In this document: positions 44,128-51,891 of the stretch, in pieces
Layout of the letters: every line of letters starts with the position of its first letter
Numbering within the stretch: the first letter of the stretch is position 1
Source of the DNA: Pseudomonadota bacterium
GTDB taxonomy: Bacteria; Pseudomonadota; Gammaproteobacteria; Pseudomonadales; Oleiphilaceae
Length of the DNA: 53,086 nucleotides
Assembly (NCBI GenBank): GCA_023430625.1
Contig: JAEZAA010000025.1
Span: forward strand, 1 to 53,086
Direction of reading: 5' to 3'
The notes under the pieces: generated by a model
What the model saw: only the letters and a program-made list of their open reading frames with translations
The model's database searches: none
Told to the model about the DNA's origin: nothing
Made by a program: the position numbers and the translations under genes

Positions 44128-45135
44128 TTATAGAGCGCTGCGCTGATCCCACATGGCTTGGGCCGAGCGGAGTGCATCTTCTTGGCTGGTGGCGCGCCCA
44201 AGCCCTTTCAATGCAATGGCAAGTGTGCCGATCACGGCCCGTTCGCCATAACTGTCGGTTGATTCACCGTTCCAGACCGCTGTCAGTTGCTCCAGCGACA
44301 AAGTTTCCGGCTTCAGGTGGCGAAGTTCGCTCAGTGGTGGCCACTCTTCCTCTTGTAATTCTCCCTGTACGATGGTTCTGGCGAGCAGTCTAGCATCAGG
44401 ATTGCGCTCGATTTCTCCGCCTTCTCCTTTGATCACCGTTACGTTGGAATACCCCAGCAGGCTCGCTGCCTGTTGATGAATCTCACTGTAGCTGGGGTGG
44501 AAAATGCCCTGCAGGACCGCAGGCGCATCCAAGGGGTTCAGTAGTCGTACCAGGCTGTGCACCGGGGAGCGAAGGCCAAGGATCGAGCGCATCTGAATGA
44601 TGTCGTGGAGGCGCCGGTTCAGTGCGGATAGTGGCATATAGCAAAAGCCGGTCGTTTGAAGGGCGCTGCGGGCATCGTTCCAGTCTGTTGCAACGGCGAG
44701 CCCCAGCTGACGGACGACGGACTCGGTATAAACCCGGCCCTGGGTGTGTCCACTCGCACCATGCATGAACACCCGGATACCATTGCGGCCGAGCAGGAGG
44801 GCGGCGAGTAAAAACCAGGGTAAATGGCGGCGTTTGCCGGCATAAGAAGACCAGTCCAGATCTGCAACCAAATCGGAAGGTGGTTGCAGTCGTTCACGAC
44901 AAGCCCGAACGAAGCCGGCAATCTCCTCGGGACTTTCTTCCTTCACACGCAGCAGCATCAGAAAGGCGCCTAATTGCAAATCCAGCACCTGGCCGTCGAG
45001 GATCATGGACATGGCTTCGAATGCTTCGGTTTCAGTCAGGCTGCGGCTGCCACGTTTGCCTTTCCCCAGAATGCGCACGTAGGGCGCAAAGGGATGCTCA
45101 TCACGTTCAGTCGGGAAATTGCTTGATGTGGTCAT
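44128..45135 (-). CDS. ybiB: YbiB/TrpD2-like glycosyltransferase-fold protein
   Basis: 335 residues related to anthranilate phosphoribosyltransferase. The N-terminal helical domain (ALMLLRVKEESPEEIAGFVRA-like) and the MHGASGHTQGRVYTESV loop resemble TrpD, but the GTGGD pyrophosphate-binding motif of true TrpD is replaced. This is therefore the TrpD2/YbiB subgroup, which in E. coli has been reported to bind nucleic acids rather than to make tryptophan. The ATG overlaps the tusE stop (ATGA), so it is translationally coupled to the sulfur-relay genes. That coupling suggests a job in tRNA modification or its quality control; this is inference. Confidence 0.84.
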   Translation of the reverse strand: MTTSSNFPTERDEHPFAPYVRILGKGKRGSRSLTETEAFEAMSMILDGQVLDLQLGAFLMLLRVKEESPEEIAGFVRACRERLQPPSDLVADLDWSSYAGKRRHLPWFLLAALLLGRNGIRVFMHGASGHTQGRVYTESVVRQLGLAVATDWNDARSALQTTGFCYMPLSALNRRLHDIIQMRSILGLRSPVHSLVRLLNPLDAPAVLQGIFHPSYSEIHQQAASLLGYSNVTVIKGEGGEIERNPDARLLARTIVQGELQEEEWPPLSELRHLKPETLSLEQLTAVWNGESTDSYGERAVIGTLAIALKGLGRATSQEDALRSAQAMWDQRSAL

Positions 45136-45470
45136 AGGCAGTTCGTCGGCTTGGGAAGTCCTGCGATTTTGCTGGCGGTTCGCACGGGCGTGCCGCCGAA
45201 CAGCTGCATGAGGTAAATACTGGATCCTTTATCGGCCCCCAACTGCTGGCCAACGGCCTTCACCAGGATTCGCATGGGAGGTATGACACCGTATTCCTGA
45301 TACATGGAGCGGAGAAATTCGATCATCTCCCAGTGTGCCGCACTCAGTTCCAGGTCTTCGATGCGGGCAAGGGTCGCCGCGACGGAGGGATTCCAGTCGG
45401 AGAGCTGTTTCAGGTAACCCTCGCCATCACGCTCGGGAAGTGCGTCCGCTATCAAGGTGCGGTGCTCCAT
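45132..45470 (-). CDS. tusE: Sulfur relay protein TusE (DsrC family)
   Basis: 112 residues. It receives persulfide sulfur from TusD and passes it to MnmA for 2-thiolation of U34 in tRNA. The penultimate cysteine (C111, in PKPTNCL) is the sulfur-carrying residue. The second C-terminal cysteine of sulfite-oxidising DsrC proteins is absent, which points to a TusE role and not to dissimilatory sulfur metabolism. Its stop overlaps the start of the ybiB-like gene. The ribosome binding site is weak, in keeping with translation coupled to the upstream tus genes. Confidence 0.94.
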   Translation of the reverse strand: MEHRTLIADALPERDGEGYLKQLSDWNPSVAATLARIEDLELSAAHWEMIEFLRSMYQEYGVIPPMRILVKAVGQQLGADKGSSIYLMQLFGGTPVRTASKIAGLPKPTNCL

Positions 45471-45533
45471 TCATCAGGGCCAGAAGAATTCGATGGGTCT
45501 TCATAGTTAACGCGTTTGGTAATGCGCCAATTC

Positions 45534-45836
45534 TTAGAACCAGGACTGATTCAGGGGATACTGGGCAACCAGATCGACCCACTCACCATAATCCACTTGC
45601 TGGAACTCGGGCAAGGCTCGTTCCAGTACGCCTCGTGCCACAAGGTCGTCCCGCAGTACATAAAAGGTGATATTGCGGGGGCAGCGTGCAAGCCATTCCT
45701 GGTTGCCAGGTGTGTCCAGCGTTGCCAGAACGCCATCCTCCGTGAAGAGTAAGGCATCACCGTCGGCGAGCTGTACCAGGCATTGGCTGAGGGCGGATGA
45801 AATGCTCGGACTTTTATTAACTATGTTAAGTATCAT
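45534..45836 (-). CDS. tusB: Sulfur relay protein TusB (DsrH family)
   Basis: 100 residues, the usual small size. The start MILNIVNKSP and the central DGDALLFTEDGVLAT segment fit TusB/DsrH. It is a structural member of the TusB2C2D2 hexamer. Its start is only 6 bases after the tusC stop. The order tusD-tusC-tusB-tusE is that of Pseudomonas-type clusters. The sequence is less conserved than TusD or TusE, so the assignment rests partly on position. Confidence 0.88.
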   Translation of the reverse strand: MILNIVNKSPSISSALSQCLVQLADGDALLFTEDGVLATLDTPGNQEWLARCPRNITFYVLRDDLVARGVLERALPEFQQVDYGEWVDLVAQYPLNQSWF

Positions 45837-45842
45837 GTTGAT

Positions 45843-46214
45843 CTAGAAGGAGATGATCTGATCCTGGTTGCGGTAGAGGTGCTGCAACCCGGCCGTGTCG
45901 AGCAACTGCACGGGGAGCGTCAGCTCGGTGGTGCTCAGTCTGCGGGCAGCCATGTCATCGGCTGCTGCATAGATCTTGATAATGCCATACAGCGGGAACA
46001 AGCCGAATGCGGCGGTGTATTGTTTTTGCTGGATGTGATCGGGTGCCTGTGAGGGCAGAAGTTGATACAGCGCGTCACCTGAGACCAATAGACTCACGTC
46101 TTGTTCGAAAACGGCGGCTGCCAGCACGGCATCCAACGCCTCGCGCGCAAGAGACGAGCCGTAGGGCGCTTTTGTGAGGCGAAACAGAAGGCGTTTGGAA
46201 GGAGTCGGCTGCAT
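45843..46214 (-). CDS. tusC: Sulfur relay protein TusC (DsrF family)
   Basis: 123 residues. The APYGSSLAREALDAVLAAAVFEQDVSLLVSGDALYQLL pattern, in its key elements PYGSxxAREALD and Q..LLF.GDAVxQL, is typical of TusC/DsrF. It is the second structural subunit of the TusBCD complex. It starts 2 bases after the tusD stop. Confidence 0.92.
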   Translation of the reverse strand: MQPTPSKRLLFRLTKAPYGSSLAREALDAVLAAAVFEQDVSLLVSGDALYQLLPSQAPDHIQQKQYTAAFGLFPLYGIIKIYAAADDMAARRLSTTELTLPVQLLDTAGLQHLYRNQDQIISF

Positions 46215-46216
46215 GG

Positions 46217-46609
46217 TCAGGCGCCAAAGGTAATGTGGCGATCGGCGGTCACGGTTGCGTCGATCATTTGTCCCAGCCCCGACAGGTCAAACTCCGGCGG
46301 GAGATTGCTGGCCGGACGTTCGTGGCGTTTGGCTTCGGATGCATCGAGTACGCCGCGACGCAGGGCGGCCGCCACGCAAACGGTGAGATCGAGTGAATGG
46401 CTTCGTTTAAGGTCGCACCAGGCAGTACAAAGGTCGAACTCATCCTGCGGAGCGATGGACAACAGCGTGCCGTTGTAGACGCCGTCGTGGTAGAAAAATA
46501 CCCGCTCAACTGTGTGCCCCCGCTCCAAGGCAGCGCGGACAAACCTATAAGCGCTGTAGGCGGTTTGGGAGGAAAAGGGTGGGGCGTATACAGCCACTGA
46601 AAACTTCAT
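46217..46609 (-). CDS. tusD: Sulfur relay protein TusD (DsrE family)
   Basis: 130 residues from the ATG at 46609; a start 12 codons upstream is excluded because MKFSVAVYAPPFSSQ is the normal N-terminus. The sulfur-accepting cysteine is C78 in LTVCVAAALRRG, the same number as in E. coli TusD. It takes sulfur from TusA (not encoded here) and hands it to TusE. It is the first gene of the tusDCBE-ybiB run; the preceding yccA ends 51 bases upstream and may be in the same transcript. Confidence 0.95.
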   Translation of the reverse strand: MKFSVAVYAPPFSSQTAYSAYRFVRAALERGHTVERVFFYHDGVYNGTLLSIAPQDEFDLCTAWCDLKRSHSLDLTVCVAAALRRGVLDASEAKRHERPASNLPPEFDLSGLGQMIDATVTADRHITFGA

Positions 46610-46660
46610 GGGCGCTCTGCGATGGCCCGGGCGTGCCCGGGCCATTGAGTTGCTGGGATG

Positions 46661-47356
46661 TTATTCGTCGCCACTGAAAGCGGTCAACAGTTGGAGCAGG
46701 CTCAGGAAGAGGTTGTAGATGGAGACGAACAGGGTGACTGTTGCCAGGACGTAGTTACGCTCGCCGCCATGGATGATGGCGCTGGTCTGGAACAGAATCG
46801 CGGCGCTGGAGAACAGCACAAAGCCCGCGGAGATCGCCAGGTTCAGGCCTGGAATCTGGAAGAAGAATCCGATCAGCATGGTGCCCAACAGCACGAAGAA
46901 GCCCGCCATCAGGAATCCGGCAAGGAAGCTGAAGTCCTTGCGGGTAACGAGGGCGTAACCGGACAGGCCAAAGAACACCAGTGCGGTCAAACCTAGCGCG
47001 TTGGCAACCATGTCACCGGCGCCAGCACCAATGTACGCGGCGAGAATGGGACCCAGGGTGTACCCCATGAATCCGGTCAGTGCAAAGGTGAACACCAGGC
47101 CAAGGCCGCTGTTCTGGGTCTTGTGGATCGCAAAAAGCAGTCCGTAGAACCCGACAAGCGTGATGATCAGGCCTGGGTGCGGCCAGCCCATGGACATGGA
47201 CAGATAGGCGATGAACGCTGAAAACGCCAGGGTGAGACCCAGCAACATATAGGTGTTGCGAAGGACAGAGGAAACGTCTGATCCTACCGCGGCGTCATAG
47301 GTGGCGCCTGGGCGCATCGCTTCTACGCGGCCGCGCACAAGTTCTTTCTCGGACAT
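46661..47356 (-). CDS. yccA: Bax inhibitor-1 family membrane protein (YccA-like)
   Basis: 231 residues with seven membrane helices, a normal size. The family pattern includes VLRNTYMLLGLTLAFSAF after a short cytoplasmic start, GFMGYTLGPILAAYIG in the middle and a C-terminal LFVSIYNLFLSLLQLL. E. coli YccA modulates the FtsH membrane protease. GGAGG lies five bases upstream of ATG and a promoter is predicted upstream. It sits beside tusDCBE and tRNA-Ser in the same arrangement as in Pseudomonas. Confidence 0.92.
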   Translation of the reverse strand: MSEKELVRGRVEAMRPGATYDAAVGSDVSSVLRNTYMLLGLTLAFSAFIAYLSMSMGWPHPGLIITLVGFYGLLFAIHKTQNSGLGLVFTFALTGFMGYTLGPILAAYIGAGAGDMVANALGLTALVFFGLSGYALVTRKDFSFLAGFLMAGFFVLLGTMLIGFFFQIPGLNLAISAGFVLFSSAAILFQTSAIIHGGERNYVLATVTLFVSIYNLFLSLLQLLTAFSGDE

Positions 47357-47411
47357 GTTTGCCTCCAGTCTGCAATATGGAATTGATTACTAAAAAGTTT
47401 GCCTGATCTGA

Positions 47412-47439
47412 ATGATAATTCCAAAGTGATTTTATTCAA
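47412..47439 (-). promoter_or_regulatory. Predicted sigma70 promoter of yccA
   Basis: On the minus strand, TTGAAT (47439-47434) and TATCAT (47417-47412) are 16 bases apart, giving a leader of ~50 bases. It is back to back with the tRNA-Ser promoter. Confidence 0.5.
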
Positions 47440-47459
47440 CTGTTATTCATGATTTAGCG

Positions 47460-47487
47460 TTGACTCCCATGTCAGTTCTAGTAATAT
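47460..47487 (+). promoter_or_regulatory. Predicted sigma70 promoter of tRNA-Ser
   Basis: TTGACT (47460-47465) and TAATAT (47482-47487) are 16 bases apart. Transcription would start near 47495, and the short GC-rich stretch just after the -10 (GCCCCCGC) resembles a stringent discriminator. Confidence 0.65.
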
Positions 47488-47521
47488 GTGCCCCCGCAAC
47501 GTAGGTGTCGTTGCATTTGAC

Positions 47522-47611
47522 GGTGGGCTGGCTGAGTGGTTGAAAGCAGCGGTCTTGAAAACCGCCGAGGATTAACGTCCTCCCGGGGTTCGAATCCCTG
47601 GCCCACCGCCA
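47522..47611 (+). tRNA. tRNA-Ser (anticodon UGA)
   Basis: 90 bases. Acceptor arms GGTGGGC and GCCCACC pair fully, and the discriminator is G followed by an encoded CCA. The anticodon loop CTTGAAA gives UGA. A long variable arm (GAGGATTAACGTCCTC) marks it as a class II serine tRNA, and the T-loop GTTCGAATC is standard. Confidence 0.97.
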
Positions 47612-48051
47612 TTCAGTTTACCCCTTGTCCTTTCGTGTAAAGCCGCACGCACTCTTTTTGCCGGGAATGCCAGCAATCATAGGCTTTGCACGTTTCTGTA
47701 TTGCTTCTCCTGTCTCTCCTTAATCGTTCGATTTTCCTGCCCAGCCCTTTGATTGAGATTCATATCCAATCCGCTTGTTGGAACTCGTCGTTCTCGGTTA
47801 GTTCCCTGACATCGCATCGTCTCTTCACTCTGTTCTATTGATTGCTTCTGCTGATATATCCAGTGCAGTCTTGCTTCATGAACAGTGATTCAGCCCATGG
47901 CAAAAAATGGTTCTGCGGACCGGCTGAGTTGCTGATAACCTGTCGTGAAAGGACAACCAGTGTTCAACCGGTGGTCTGTCTCCTATAATTACCTCCGCCC
48001 AATAAGGCCGAACAGGGAGAGTTCCGTGCTTGACCACTCGCGAGGTGTGTT
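47612..48051. other. Intergenic region tRNA-Ser / gacA
   Basis: 440 bases without a recognisable gene. The plus strand from about 47690 to 47880 is notably rich in C and T. A TATAAT hexamer at 47984-47989 is the probable -10 of the gacA promoter, but its -35 is poor (TGTTCA at 17-base spacing), suggesting activation. No terminator with a T-run was seen behind tRNA-Ser. Confidence 0.45.
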
Positions 48052-48702
48052 TTGATCAAAGTACTTGTGGTTGACGATCATGATTTGGTTCGAGCCGGGA
48101 TCACCCGCATGCTGCGGGATGAGCCTGGCATCGAAGTGGTGGGTGAGGCGTGCAGTGGTGAGGAAGCCGTGCAGAAAGCCCGCCAGGCCGAACCGGATAT
48201 TGTGCTGATGGACCTGCGCATGCCGGGTATTGGTGGACTGGAGGCGACGCGCAAGATTAAGCGTATCGATGAAGGTATCCGCATTATCGCGGTGACCGCC
48301 TGTGAGGACGACCCTTATCCGTCCCGCGTCATGCAGGCTGGTGCTGCAGCGTACATCACCAAGGGCGCAGACATTCGCGAGATGGTGAAGGCGATCCTGG
48401 TGGTGAATGCGGGCCAGCGTTATATCAGCCCGGAAATCGCCCAGAAGATGGCATTGCGACCGTTTCAGCCGGAGGCGGAGAAGAATGTGTTCGACCGGCT
48501 ATCTGAGCGGGAGATGCAAATCGCCATGATGATCGTCGGTTGCCAGAAGGTTCAGGAAATTTCCGACAAGCTTTGCCTAAGCCCCAAGACAGTCAACAGT
48601 TACCGTTACCGTATATTTGATAAGTTGGAAATCAGCAGCGATGTCGAGTTGACTCTGTTAGCCGTGCGCCATGGCATGTTAGATGCGGAACGAATCGAAT
48701 AA
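48052..48702 (+). CDS. gacA: Response regulator GacA/UvrY
   Basis: 216 residues. The receiver domain has the acidic pocket in VVDDHDLVRAG, the phospho-accepting Asp in IVLMDLRMPGIGG (near residue 54) and the conserved Lys in YITKGAD. The C-terminal LuxR-type helix-turn-helix is LSEREMQIAMMIVG...KLCLSPKTVNSYRYRIFDKLEI. With sensor GacS/BarA it switches on CsrB/RsmY-type small RNAs, controlling secondary metabolism and motility. The start is TTG at 48052, as in several orthologues, with GAGGTG four bases upstream. It overlaps uvrC by 20 bases, the conserved uvrY-uvrC arrangement. Confidence 0.95.
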   Translation: MIKVLVVDDHDLVRAGITRMLRDEPGIEVVGEACSGEEAVQKARQAEPDIVLMDLRMPGIGGLEATRKIKRIDEGIRIIAVTACEDDPYPSRVMQAGAAAYITKGADIREMVKAILVVNAGQRYISPEIAQKMALRPFQPEAEKNVFDRLSEREMQIAMMIVGCQKVQEISDKLCLSPKTVNSYRYRIFDKLEISSDVELTLLAVRHGMLDAERIE

Positions 48703-50590
48703 CGACGTAGACCTATCCAAGGCCGATCCTCATGAATTTGATGTGGCGGCCTTCCTCAAGAACCTGACGACGCGTCCTGGCGTTTATCGAATGATCGATG
48801 ACGTCGGCAATGTTCTGTACGTTGGCAAGGCGCGTAATCTAAAGAATCGCGTTTCCAGCTATTTCCGCGGTAGTGGCCTGTCCATCAAGAACCAAGCGAT
48901 GGTCAGCCGTATCCGTGCGATCGAGGTGACGGTCACCAACAGTGAAACCGAAGCACTGTTGCTTGAGCAGAACCTTATTAAGTCCCTGCACCCGCCTTAC
49001 AACATCCTGCTGCGGGACGATAAGTCTTACCCTTACATTCATTTGTCCGAGCATTCGGATTATCCGTCGCTGACCTATCGGCGTGCGCGTTCGCGCAGTG
49101 GGCGAGGGCGGTTCTTCGGACCCTTCCCCAGCTCCGGTGCGGTACGGGAAAGTCTCAATTGGCTCCAGAAAGTGTTCCAGATCCGCCAGTGCGAGGAGAG
49201 CTTTTTCCGCAACCGCTCCCGGCCCTGCCTGCAATACCAGATCAAGCGCTGCAGCGCACCCTGTGTCAATCTAATTTCGCCAGAAGATTACCTTGAGAGC
49301 GTCCGGCATGCGGTGATGTTTCTGGAGGGTAAGAATCCGGAACTGATCCGCGAATTGATTCGCGCTATGGAAGCGGCATCGACACAACTCGAGTTTGAAA
49401 AAGCAGCCCAACTGCGGGATCAGATCGACCACTTGCGCCATGTTCAGGAGCAGCAGTCAGTTGAGGTGGGGGATGGCGGTATAGTCGATGTACTGGCAGT
49501 CCATCAGGAGCAGGAAGCGGTGTGCGTGCAGCTGATTTTCGTCCGGGGTGGCCGAGTGCTCGGGAGTAAATCCTATTTTCCAAAGCTTTCGCTGGATCTC
49601 GATCCGAGTGATGTACTGCGCGCGTTCGTTTGTCAGTATTATTTGGGGGAGCGCGAGGCTACAGAAGTTCCGGATGAGTTGGTGCTTAGTCACGAGCTGA
49701 ATGATGCGGACGCAATTGTAGAGGCATTGGAGGAGCTTCGGGGCCGTAAGGTGCGTGTAGCGACTCGGGTGCGTAGTGAGCGGGCTCAATGGCTGAAACT
49801 GGCTCAGGCCAATGCCGAACAGTTGTTGCGCAGCCACCTGGCCAGTCGTGAGAACCAGTTCCAGCGCCTGGAGGCGCTGCGAGATGTGTTGGCGCTGGAT
49901 GCGCGTCCACAGCGCATTGAATGTTTCGATATCAGTCACAGCAGTGGTGAGTCGACGGTGGCGTCTTGTGTGGTCTTCGGTGAGAACGGCCCGCTCAAGT
50001 CTGATTATCGGCGATTCAATATCAGCGGAATTACGCCTGGCGATGACTATGCAGCCACGGAACAGGCTCTCACCCGCCGTTATAGCAAGTTGAAGCGCGG
50101 CGAAGATGAGGATCAGGGCAAGGCGGGCGAGGGTAAACTTCCCGATGTGCTGCTGATCGACGGCGGTAAAGGGCAGGTTGGCATAGCGGACCGGGTTCTG
50201 GAGGAGCTTCAGGTCGCGGGCGTTCTGATTGTCGGTGTCGCCAAGGGCGTGACGCGCAAGCCGGGCTTTGAGACGCTCATTCTGGGCGGCAGCCACGACA
50301 TGATATACTTGGGCCCGGACTCTCCGGCACTGCATCTGATTCAGCAAGTGCGTGATGAGGCGCACCGCTTTGCAATCACTGGTCATCGCCAACGCCGGGA
50401 TAAAAAGCGCCGCAGTTCGAAGTTGGAGGATATCGCCGGGGTCGGACCCAAACGCCGGCGGGAGCTTCTCAATTATTTTGGCGGCATGCGTGAAGTGCAA
50501 AAGGCCAGTCTGGATGAAATTGCCAAGGTGCCGGGCATTAGCCGTAAGATGGCCGAAGCCGTTTATGCGGCGGTGCATCAGGAGCGTTAG
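48683..50590 (+). CDS. uvrC: Excinuclease ABC subunit C
   Basis: 635 residues. The GIY-YIG nuclease (~30-115, with PGVYRMIDDVGNVLYVGKA) makes the 3' incision. A UVR motif (~220-255, EAASTQLEFEKAAQLRDQI) binds UvrB. The RNase-H-like domain (~395-560) carries ECFDISHSSGE and LLIDGGKGQV with its catalytic aspartates and makes the 5' incision. Two helix-hairpin-helix motifs close the protein (IAGVGPKRRRELL, KVPGISRKMAEAV). It starts inside the end of gacA. Confidence 0.98.
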   Translation: MRNESNNDVDLSKADPHEFDVAAFLKNLTTRPGVYRMIDDVGNVLYVGKARNLKNRVSSYFRGSGLSIKNQAMVSRIRAIEVTVTNSETEALLLEQNLIKSLHPPYNILLRDDKSYPYIHLSEHSDYPSLTYRRARSRSGRGRFFGPFPSSGAVRESLNWLQKVFQIRQCEESFFRNRSRPCLQYQIKRCSAPCVNLISPEDYLESVRHAVMFLEGKNPELIRELIRAMEAASTQLEFEKAAQLRDQIDHLRHVQEQQSVEVGDGGIVDVLAVHQEQEAVCVQLIFVRGGRVLGSKSYFPKLSLDLDPSDVLRAFVCQYYLGEREATEVPDELVLSHELNDADAIVEALEELRGRKVRVATRVRSERAQWLKLAQANAEQLLRSHLASRENQFQRLEALRDVLALDARPQRIECFDISHSSGESTVASCVVFGENGPLKSDYRRFNISGITPGDDYAATEQALTRRYSKLKRGEDEDQGKAGEGKLPDVLLIDGGKGQVGIADRVLEELQVAGVLIVGVAKGVTRKPGFETLILGGSHDMIYLGPDSPALHLIQQVRDEAHRFAITGHRQRRDKKRRSSKLEDIAGVGPKRRRELLNYFGGMREVQKASLDEIAKVPGISRKMAEAVYAAVHQER

Positions 50591-50679
50591 ACGCGAAGAC
50601 CCTGTCGTCACAGTCGGTATGCAGGAGCGGCCCCGGCCGGAGTGTTATCAACAAGAAGTCGTTAGGGATCAAGTCCTGC

Positions 50680-51234
50680 ATGAATCTACCGAATCTGCTT
50701 ACAATTTCGCGCATCATACTGATTCCGGTAATCGTGCTGGTGTATTACCTGCCTATGCCCTGGGCCAATCCTGTGGCGGCGGGTATTTTTGCGGTATTGG
50801 CGGCAACGGATTGGCTGGACGGCTATCTGGCGCGCAAGTGGAATCAGACAACACCCCTGGGCGCATTTCTGGACCCGGTAGCGGATAAGTTGATTGTTGC
50901 CGTGTCGCTGGCCATGCTGGTGGAAGTGCACCACAGTCCCTGGTTGACGGTGCCGGCGATCGTGATCATTGGCCGTGAGATTGTTATTTCCGCCCTGCGT
51001 GAGTGGATGGCTGAGATGGGGAAGCGGGCGAGTGTGGCGGTGAACTATATCGGCAAGGTGAAAACCAGCTGCCAGATGATCGCAATCATCACGCTGCTCC
51101 TGTTCAAGCCGGATGAGTCGCTGGCGTTGTTGGGATTGTTGTTGCTGTACGTGGCCGCCATTCTGACGCTCTGGTCCATGGTCGTGTATCTGATGGCTGC
51201 CTGGCCCGAGTTACGCAGGGTTCCGCAAAAGTAA
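50680..51234 (+). CDS. pgsA: CDP-diacylglycerol-glycerol-3-phosphate 3-phosphatidyltransferase
   Basis: 184 residues with several membrane helices. The CDP-alcohol phosphatidyltransferase signature DGYLARKWNQTTPLGAFLDPVADK, in its DGxxAR...G...D...D form, holds the metal-binding aspartates and is complete. PgsA makes phosphatidylglycerol phosphate, the committed step to phosphatidylglycerol and cardiolipin. It follows uvrC by 89 bases and precedes the Gly-Cys-Leu tRNA genes, the same order as in E. coli. Confidence 0.97.
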   Translation: MNLPNLLTISRIILIPVIVLVYYLPMPWANPVAAGIFAVLAATDWLDGYLARKWNQTTPLGAFLDPVADKLIVAVSLAMLVEVHHSPWLTVPAIVIIGREIVISALREWMAEMGKRASVAVNYIGKVKTSCQMIAIITLLLFKPDESLALLGLLLLYVAAILTLWSMVVYLMAAWPELRRVPQK

Positions 51235-51281
51235 CCTCTGGTCGGAAAATATACATAAGTTCGTGAATTCGGATGATATTT

Positions 51282-51314
51282 TTTGATGAATGTTGCTTGA
51301 CACCATTCATCAAA
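51282..51314. repeat. Perfect 11-bp inverted repeat around the tRNA-Gly promoter -35 box
   Basis: TTTGATGAATG (51282-51292) and CATTCATCAAA (51304-51314) are exact reverse complements separated by 11 bases (TTGCTTGACAC). The loop contains most of the -35 hexamer TTGACA. Symmetry, length and location look like an operator for a dimeric regulator; no T-run follows, so it is not a terminator of pgsA. Confidence 0.7.
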
Positions 51315-51324
51315 TCAGTAAACT
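51297..51324 (+). promoter_or_regulatory. Predicted sigma70 promoter of the tRNA-Gly/tRNA-Cys genes
   Basis: A consensus TTGACA (51297-51302) and TAAACT (51319-51324) are 16 bases apart. The transcript would have a ~90-base leader before tRNA-Gly. Confidence 0.7.
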
Positions 51325-51420
51325 AAGCGCCACTTGAACGCACACCGGCAGGTGTAAATCAGGTCTCCAGGTTTTCAACACGAATCGCCTGGGTCTGCGA
51401 GAGCAGACAAAACATCTTTT

Positions 51421-51496
<76 letters not shown>

Positions 51497-51503
51497 AATT
51501 CAG

Positions 51504-51529
51504 AAACCCCGATTTAAGTCGGGGTTTTT
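51504..51529 (+). terminator. Intrinsic terminator between tRNA-Gly and tRNA-Cys
   Basis: AAACCCCGA, loop TTTAAG, TCGGGGTTT followed by further T. A strong stem with T-tract only 7 bases after the tRNA-Gly CCA and 24 bases before tRNA-Cys. Confidence 0.85.
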
Positions 51530-51553
51530 AGCTAAAGATGCCACAAAAGTTTT

Positions 51554-51627
51554 GGCTGGGTGGCAGAGTGGTCATGCAGCGGACTGCAACTCCGTGTACG
51601 CCGGTTCAATTCCGACCCCAGCCTCCA
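51554..51627 (+). tRNA. tRNA-Cys (anticodon GCA)
   Basis: 74 bases. Acceptor arms GGCTGGG/CCCAGCC, discriminator T (the U73 identity element of tRNA-Cys) and encoded CCA. The anticodon loop CTGCAAC gives GCA. No separate promoter is visible in the 57 bases after tRNA-Gly. Confidence 0.97.
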
Positions 51628-51784
51628 TTTTCTCTCGATTTTTCGTCTGTTCAGATTCAGCCGTGCCTAGTTGGCCGGCTGGAAGATCCCAATCCCGCTA
51701 TACATTCACACAGATCCCGTATCTTCTTCTCGTTCTAAAACGCGACAAATTGAAACATTTTGGTGCATCGCGCGCTGGAAAAGA

Positions 51785-51813
51785 TTGATATGTCGCAGTG
51801 ACGAATCTAGAAT
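51785..51813 (+). promoter_or_regulatory. Predicted sigma70 promoter of tRNA-Leu
   Basis: TTGATA (51785-51790) and TAGAAT (51808-51813) at the ideal 17-base spacing, about 80 bases before tRNA-Leu. This suggests tRNA-Leu is transcribed separately from tRNA-Gly/Cys. Confidence 0.65.
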
Positions 51814-51891
51814 AGCGCCTCGCGCATCATCACTGGATGAGCTAACGCCTGGATCGGAACTTAGGGCGAGGGTATTCCGTATCCACTCGAT

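Noticed and set aside
49457..50611. 384-codon open frame on the minus strand opposite uvrC
   Set aside because: Antisense of uvrC; no motif, no ribosome binding site.
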